A stretch of DNA of 9,683 nucleotides from CAYTIB01 sp964437725. Its GTDB lineage: Bacteria > UBA8248 > JACPRG01 > G963555815. The notes under the pieces were generated by a model, which did no database searches, was not told where the DNA came from, and saw only the letters and a list, made by a program, of their open reading frames with translations. Shown here piece after piece: positions 5,779 to 9,683 of the stretch. The first letter of the stretch is position 1, and every line of letters starts with the position of its first letter. The stretch is from the NCBI GenBank assembly GCA_964437725.1, contig CAYTIB010000102.1:1-9683 (forward strand), written 5' to 3'. The position numbers and the translations under genes are program-made.

Positions 5779-7383
5779 ATGGATTCTCTTCTTCTCACAA
5801 CCAACGAGATGGCTGAAATCGATAATCGCGCCATCAATGAATTTGGAATTCCAGGTGTTTGTTTAATGGAAAACGCTGGTGTGGGTGTAGTCCGTGCCAT
5901 GCAGAATAGATATGGGAACATGGAAGATAGAAGAATAGGAATTTTGGCGGGAAAAGGAAAAAACGGAGGTGACGGTTTCGTGATTGCTCGGCACCTTCAT
6001 AATCTTGGATCTCGAGTACATATATATTGCTTATTTGACCCCGATGAATCTGTTGGCGACACTCACACCCATTTAAACACCGCAAGAAAGATGGGAATTC
6101 ATATTGAAGTACTGAAAAATGAAGAAAGAGTTTCCCAAAGCGAGTTTAGTTTTCACAATATGGAATTTTGGGTCGATGCGGTCTTTGGAACCGGATTGAA
6201 CGCCAATCCTAAGGGACACATAGCAAAAGCTCTTTCGATTCTTACTAGTATGGAAAGACCAATAATATCCGTTGATATTCCATCGGGTCTTCTTGCTAAC
6301 ACAGGACAACCCACAGAAATTGCCTTGCGAGCTGACTTGACCGTCACTTTCGGATTTCCAAAAGTGGGACATATCCTTTACCCGGGACCAGACTATTCTG
6401 GCCGCCTCATTGTTGCCGACATTGGCATTCCCAAAGCAGCTGCTAATGCCCAAGGCGTAAAGACATTTCTGCTCGAATCTGACAAAGCAACATCATTATT
6501 CCCCAAATACCCGGCCGACGCCCACAAAGGGAGCTTTGGACATGTCCTAGTACTCGCGGGAGCCACGGGGAAAATGGGGGCGGGATACATGGCAGCTGAA
6601 GCAGTACTCCGTGCAGGGGCTGGCTTGGTAACTCTAGGCTACCCAAAAGGGGCCATTTCTCTGGGCCCTACCCCCCCCGAAATCATGACCTTGCCTCTTC
6701 CCTCTACCTCTTCGGGTACCTTTTCAAATGAAGCCATATTGCCAGGATTGGAGGCAGCATCGATGGTGGATGCTGTAGTCATTGGACCAGGAATAACAAC
6801 TCAAAAAGAAACTGTCTCGTTTGTGCATAATTGGCTCGTAAGGTGCGACCGACCTATGGTTGTGGACGCTGATGCGTTAAACGCTATGGCTCTGGGCTTT
6901 ACAAAGTGGAACGAGGTGACTGCTTCACTTTGTCTGACCCCTCACCCGGGAGAATTTTCTCGATTGACTGGTCAATCCATAGAAGAGGTACAAACCAATC
7001 GAATCGAAGTTGCCAGAAAATTCTCAGAAGAAAAAACGGTCGAGGTAGCCCTTAAGGGAGCAAGAACCATTTTAGCTTCTCCAAATGGAGAGGTATGGGT
7101 CAACATGAGCGGAAATGCGGTCTTAGCATCAGGAGGGACAGGTGATGTATTAGCTGGCATAGCAGGATCACTCCTGGCCCAAGGACTATCTTCAACGGAT
7201 GCTTTACGAGCAGCCGTTCATCTCCATGGAATGGCGGGAGACATTGCAGCGCAAAAGATGGGAGGTCGGGGCGTCCTAGCTTCGGACATAATGCATCTTC
7301 TTCCTGATGCCCGAGAGAAACTAGTCCACCCCACAATTGCTCCCAATACAAATGTACAAAACGGACAAAAAAGATGCTCTTAG
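5779..7383 (+). CDS. nnr: Bifunctional NAD(P)H-hydrate epimerase / ADP-dependent NAD(P)H-hydrate dehydratase
   Basis: This fused enzyme repairs hydrated NADH and NADPH. The N-terminal epimerase interconverts R and S forms, and the C-terminal kinase-like dehydratase restores NAD(P)H from the S form using ADP. Seen: the epimerase half (about 1-215) has EIDNRAI, LMENAG, GKGKNGGDGFV (NGGDG 62-66), VDAVFGTGL and SVDIPSGL. The dehydratase half (about 245-520) has HKGSFGHVLVLAG, AVLRAGAGLV, VIGPGI, VVDADALNA, LTPHPGEFSRL and GGTGDVLAG with catalytic-type D456. Length (534 residues) matches E. coli YjeF. I prefer ATG 5779, four bases after pdxJ. An in-frame TTG at 5767 would overlap pdxJ by eight bases; neither has a clear SD, suggesting translational coupling. 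The 3' end overlaps tsaE by at least 32 bases if tsaE starts at 7352. Confidence 0.96.
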   Translation: MDSLLLTTNEMAEIDNRAINEFGIPGVCLMENAGVGVVRAMQNRYGNMEDRRIGILAGKGKNGGDGFVIARHLHNLGSRVHIYCLFDPDESVGDTHTHLNTARKMGIHIEVLKNEERVSQSEFSFHNMEFWVDAVFGTGLNANPKGHIAKALSILTSMERPIISVDIPSGLLANTGQPTEIALRADLTVTFGFPKVGHILYPGPDYSGRLIVADIGIPKAAANAQGVKTFLLESDKATSLFPKYPADAHKGSFGHVLVLAGATGKMGAGYMAAEAVLRAGAGLVTLGYPKGAISLGPTPPEIMTLPLPSTSSGTFSNEAILPGLEAASMVDAVVIGPGITTQKETVSFVHNWLVRCDRPMVVDADALNAMALGFTKWNEVTASLCLTPHPGEFSRLTGQSIEEVQTNRIEVARKFSEEKTVEVALKGARTILASPNGEVWVNMSGNAVLASGGTGDVLAGIAGSLLAQGLSSTDALRAAVHLHGMAGDIAAQKMGGRGVLASDIMHLLPDAREKLVHPTIAPNTNVQNGQKRCS

Positions 7384-7975
7384 AGAAATCACATTGAGCG
7401 ACTTTCAAAGCTTCGAAGATAGAGAGGGGCTCCATTTCGCCTCATGTCGTGAGGAAGAAACTTTATCACTGGGGCGCCGGATTGGGAGGTATCTAAAAGC
7501 GGGGCATGTCCTTTGCATGTTTGGAAGAATGGGGTCCGGAAAAACCCTAATGGCAAGAGGGATATCGGAGGGTGCAAGGGGGACCTCTCGACATGTTCGA
7601 AGTCCCACATTTACTCTAATCAACCATTACCCTGGACCTTTTACAATCTATCATGTCGATCTTTATCGGATCGGTTCTTCAGAGGAAATTATTGGAATTG
7701 GTCTGGAAGAACTACTGAGCCCAAATTTGATGTCCAAAAAGGGTGCAATATTAATCGAATGGGCAGAACGACTTGAAAACTTAATTCCCAATGAACGAAT
7801 CGATATTCACATCCAAACGGAAACTCCGAAAACTCGGAATATATGGCTTCAAGCCTTTGGAGAAACGCACGGGAGTCTCATCCATGAAATTAATTGCGAT
7901 TCCGAAAGCACCATCCCATCACCCAAAACAGATACCGAATCCAAAAAACTTGCTTCCCCCGCAGACCGATCCTAA
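7352..7975 (+). CDS. tsaE: tRNA threonylcarbamoyladenosine biosynthesis ATPase TsaE
   Basis: TsaE is the P-loop ATPase partner of TsaB-TsaD in forming t6A at A37 of ANN-decoding tRNAs, which include both CAU tRNAs (Met and Ile2). Seen: EEETLSLGRRIGRYLKAG, Walker A GRMGSGKT (residues 58-65; the family usually has GDLGAGKT), switch-like SPTFTLINHY, HVDLYRI and Walker B-type AILIEWAERL. The core ends near residue 155. The remaining 50 or so residues are a Ser/Pro/Lys-rich tail unlike the usual protein of about 150 residues. ATG 7352 overlaps nnr by 32 bases; an in-frame TTG at 7337 (47-base overlap) and a TTG at 7394 just after the nnr stop are alternatives, and no good SD marks any of them. Translation coupled to nnr is likely. 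The family call is firm; the start is not. Confidence 0.93.
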   Translation: MYKTDKKDALREITLSDFQSFEDREGLHFASCREEETLSLGRRIGRYLKAGHVLCMFGRMGSGKTLMARGISEGARGTSRHVRSPTFTLINHYPGPFTIYHVDLYRIGSSEEIIGIGLEELLSPNLMSKKGAILIEWAERLENLIPNERIDIHIQTETPKTRNIWLQAFGETHGSLIHEINCDSESTIPSPKTDTESKKLASPADRS

Positions 7976-8025
7976 CTTAAACCTACTAGCTTTACAGCCC
8001 TGATACTTTGTGACATAACTTTCTT

Positions 8026-8034
8026 GGAAGGGGG
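8026..8034 (+). promoter_or_regulatory. Ribosome binding site of lptC
   Basis: GGAAGGGGG lies 12 bases before ATG 8047, a purine-rich SD at slightly long spacing. Confidence 0.45.
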
Positions 8035-8046
8035 CTACTTTAAGTA

Positions 8047-8619
8047 ATGCCTTCGTTGAAAAGCTTACGCTTCTGGCTCCTACTATTAATTGGTTCAGTT
8101 CTCGCAAGCGTAGTATTTTTTCTTACGACTAACACACAGGATCGACTTCTGCCGGAACGCTTCGAGCTTTCTCAGACAGACGCAGACTTGCGTATAAAGG
8201 ATGTTTTCCTCACGGAGGACAAAGGAGGAGAAAAGGCGTGGGAACTCAAAGCCGATTGGGCAAGGGTGTACCGCGAAAACAATAAGACCCTTCTAGAAGA
8301 CTTACGAGTAAAGGTATTCATCGAGAACCGGAAACCGATACATATCACTGGAGAATCTGGGGAGCTAAACAACGAATCTAAGGATATCCAGATCCGTGGA
8401 AATGTAGAGGTAGTTTCTGAAGATGGTTATACCCTTCGGACGGAAGAATTGAAATGGCTTAGTGAAAAACGAGAAATTGTGACAGAAAAAGCCGTTTGGA
8501 TCGCCGGGAAAACATTCAGATTAAATGGAAATGGATTACGCTTGAAAGTTGATGAACAAAGATTTTGGCTCGAAAATAAAGTGAAAGCTAACTTTGTACC
8601 AGTCGCAATTAAGAAATAG
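8047..8619 (+). CDS. lptC: LPS export periplasmic-anchor protein LptC
   Basis: LptC is a bitopic inner-membrane protein whose periplasmic beta-jellyroll takes LPS from the LptB2FG transporter and hands it to LptA. Seen: a short basic N terminus, one membrane helix (about residues 8-26, FWLLLLIGSVLASVVFF), then a beta-rich periplasmic domain with the pattern of the family: DLRIKDVFLTED, AWELKADWARVY, LLEDLRVKVF, ITGESGELNN, IQIRGNVEVVSEDGYTLRTEELKW. Length (190 residues) matches E. coli LptC (191). The assignment rests on fold-type pattern plus position directly before an LptA-type gene and lptB, since LptC sequences are poorly conserved. It begins 71 bases after tsaE and has its own SD, and lptA follows after 23 bases. 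Confidence 0.88.
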   Translation: MPSLKSLRFWLLLLIGSVLASVVFFLTTNTQDRLLPERFELSQTDADLRIKDVFLTEDKGGEKAWELKADWARVYRENNKTLLEDLRVKVFIENRKPIHITGESGELNNESKDIQIRGNVEVVSEDGYTLRTEELKWLSEKREIVTEKAVWIAGKTFRLNGNGLRLKVDEQRFWLENKVKANFVPVAIKK

Positions 8620-8627
8620 AAAAATAC

Positions 8628-8635
8628 GGAGGTGG
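8628..8635 (+). promoter_or_regulatory. Ribosome binding site of lptA
   Basis: GGAGGTGG lies seven bases before TTG 8643. It is a near-perfect SD and makes the TTG start of lptA convincing. Confidence 0.75.
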
Positions 8636-8642
8636 AAAAAAA

Positions 8643-9215
8643 TTGAAAAAAGCTGCTTTTTCCAAAATATTAACAGCTTTTACAATACTCAATTTTTTGC
8701 TGCCCTCGGCAGCTTTGTCTCAAAAGTCATCCAAAGGGTTCCTCGAAGATGAAGTAACAAAAAAAAGCATTCCTATTCACTTCGTTTCGGATCGCATGAT
8801 CGCTGACAACAAAAACCAGTGGGTCCATTTCATCGGTAATGTAACAGCCACAAGGGACAAACTTATCATTCATAGCGACCGGCTTGAAGTTTACAGAGAC
8901 ATCAAACTAGAGAAAATTAATCGTATCGAGGCAATTGGACGTGTGGATATCAGTCGAGGTGCTACGTACGCAACAGCTGATAAGGCCATATATTATGACG
9001 ATGAGCAGAAAATCGTTTTGCTAGGCAGCCCAAAGGCTTGGGAAAATAATAACATTGTTGTTGGCCATAAGATGAACTTCTATCTTGATACTGATCAATT
9101 AGTCGTTGAAGGGGACTCAAACCGCCGCGTTGATGTTGTACTATATCCATCGAAGGAGGCCGAAAACAATCAAAGAGGCAATTCAGTCGACAGCAAAAAA
9201 TCCCCGATTCGATAA
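8643..9215 (+). CDS. lptA: LPS transport periplasmic protein LptA (OstA-like)
   Basis: LptA forms the periplasmic bridge that carries LPS from LptC to the outer-membrane LptD/E translocon. Seen: a signal peptide (residues 1 to about 26, KK then a hydrophobic core and SAALSQ), followed by an OstA/LptA-type beta-jellyroll: IPIHFVSDRMIADN, VHFIGNVTATRDKLIIHSDRL, INRIEAIGRVDISRG, TYATADKAIYYDDEQKIVLLG, KAWENNNIVVGHKMNFYLD. The C terminus is polar and ends SKKSPIR. At 190 residues it is close to E. coli LptA (185). The start is TTG, supported by the SD at 8628-8635 and by the signal peptide beginning directly at it. Its stop lies within the lptB reading frame and inside a small hairpin (9203-9223). 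Confidence 0.92.
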   Translation: MKKAAFSKILTAFTILNFLLPSAALSQKSSKGFLEDEVTKKSIPIHFVSDRMIADNKNQWVHFIGNVTATRDKLIIHSDRLEVYRDIKLEKINRIEAIGRVDISRGATYATADKAIYYDDEQKIVLLGSPKAWENNNIVVGHKMNFYLDTDQLVVEGDSNRRVDVVLYPSKEAENNQRGNSVDSKKSPIR

Positions 9216-9683
9216 TAATCGGGAAACAGAGAACCTCAGCCTTGGGGAAAAGAGACAGCTAATAACTCGCGGACTCGTCAAATCATATCGGAATCGACGA
9301 GTTGTCAGTAATGTCAGCCTAGATATAAGTCCTGGAGAAATCGTTGGGCTTCTAGGTCCCAATGGAGCTGGTAAAACCACGAGTTTCTACATGGTTATCG
9401 GGTTAATCCGCCAGGACGAGGGAAAGGTTATCTTAAACGGAAAAGACGTTTCCAATTTCCCGATGTTTCAGCGAGCCCGTTTGGGGATAGGCTACCTACC
9501 GCAGGAACCTTCGATATTCCGGAAATTGACCGTCGAGGAAAACATTCTTGCCATACTTGAAACACAGGGACTAAGGCGCAACGCTCGCAGAAAAAAAGCT
9601 AACGACCTTATGGAAGAGCTAAACAACTTAGATGTCCGTAAAAGAAAGGGTTTTACCATTTCGGGAGGTGAACGCCGAAGAGT
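9133..9683 (+). CDS. lptB: LPS export ABC transporter ATPase LptB, 3' end cut off
   Basis: LptB is the cytoplasmic ATPase dimer that powers LPS extraction with LptF and LptG. Seen: GLVKSYRNRRVVSNVSLDI, Walker A GPNGAGKT (residues 75-82 counted from ATG 9133), TSFYMVIGLI, Q-loop YLPQEPSIF (Q124), KLTVEENI, and signature SGGERRR (177-183) at the window edge. The Walker B region is beyond the window. The start is a puzzle: the only ATG/GTG/TTG codons in frame before the ATPase core are TTG 9130, ATG 9133 and TTG 9136, deep within lptA, without a nearby SD, adding about 39 residues over E. coli LptB. A perfect AAGGAGG (9153-9159) instead stands nine bases before an in-frame ATC (9169). The coordinates use ATG 9133, but translation may start at ATC 9169 or another non-standard codon. 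Confidence 0.93.
   Translation, partial: MLYYIHRRRPKTIKEAIQSTAKNPRFDNNRETENLSLGEKRQLITRGLVKSYRNRRVVSNVSLDISPGEIVGLLGPNGAGKTTSFYMVIGLIRQDEGKVILNGKDVSNFPMFQRARLGIGYLPQEPSIFRKLTVEENILAILETQGLRRNARRKKANDLMEELNNLDVRKRKGFTISGGERRR
9153..9159 (+). promoter_or_regulatory. Perfect Shine-Dalgarno sequence inside the end of lptA, presumably for lptB
   Basis: AAGGAGG is complementary to the 16S rRNA 3' end. No ATG, GTG or TTG in the lptB frame lies 3' of it before the Walker A region; the codon at optimal spacing (nine bases) is ATC 9169. It overlaps lptA coding sequence (Lys-Glu-Ala), so chance occurrence is possible. Confidence 0.5.
9203..9223 (+). repeat. Hairpin across the lptA stop codon
   Basis: CCCGATT at 9203-9209 and AATCGGG at 9217-9223 form a perfect 7-bp stem with a 7-base loop (CGATAAT). 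The lptA TAA (9213-9215) lies in the loop. No T-run follows, so it is not an intrinsic terminator. It lies within the reading frame leading into lptB and may tune lptB translation or mRNA stability. Confidence 0.4.

Overview
This window looks like part of the chromosome of a diderm (LPS-bearing) bacterium of moderate GC content. It carries housekeeping genes only; I see no mobile element, CRISPR array, toxin or defence gene. The complete lptC-lptA pair and the start of lptB imply an LPS outer membrane. The gene order tilS-ftsH-pdxJ-nnr-tsaE-lptCAB and frequent TTG/GTG starts would fit a member of the PVC group (Verrucomicrobiota-like), but that placement is inference and the sequence alone does not prove it.

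Layout. Positions 1-614 (minus strand) hold the N-terminal 204 codons of a 2-oxo acid dehydrogenase E2 subunit: one lipoyl domain followed by what looks like two E3-binding domains. Positions 615-1250 are mostly non-coding between divergent units. They contain a near-consensus sigma70-type promoter (922-949, plus strand) and a possible 51-codon membrane mini-protein (1045-1200). At 1251-1327 there is a tRNA with a CAU anticodon and an encoded CCA end. From there all genes lie on the plus strand: tilS (tRNA-Ile lysidine synthetase), ftsH (membrane AAA+ protease), pdxJ (pyridoxine phosphate synthase), a fused nnrE-nnrD (NAD(P)HX repair), tsaE (t6A tRNA modification), lptC, lptA, and lptB, which runs off the right edge.

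Functional themes. tRNA(CAU), tilS and tsaE all concern decoding of AUN codons: TilS makes lysidine at C34 of tRNA-Ile2(CAU), and TsaE supports t6A37 on ANN-decoding tRNAs. pdxJ and nnr supply or repair cofactors. FtsH is a membrane quality-control protease, which in E. coli also controls LpxC and so LPS synthesis. LptC/A/B belong to the LPS export bridge. pdxJ through lptB are tightly packed with short gaps and overlaps, consistent with an operon.

I did not find a clearly new biological system. The points most worth a second look are the lptB start (a perfect Shine-Dalgarno sequence in front of an in-frame ATC, with the nearest ordinary start codons 77-85 bases inside lptA), the apparent tandem E3-binding domains in the E2 protein, the small promoter-preceded membrane ORF, and the identity of the CAU tRNA next to tilS.
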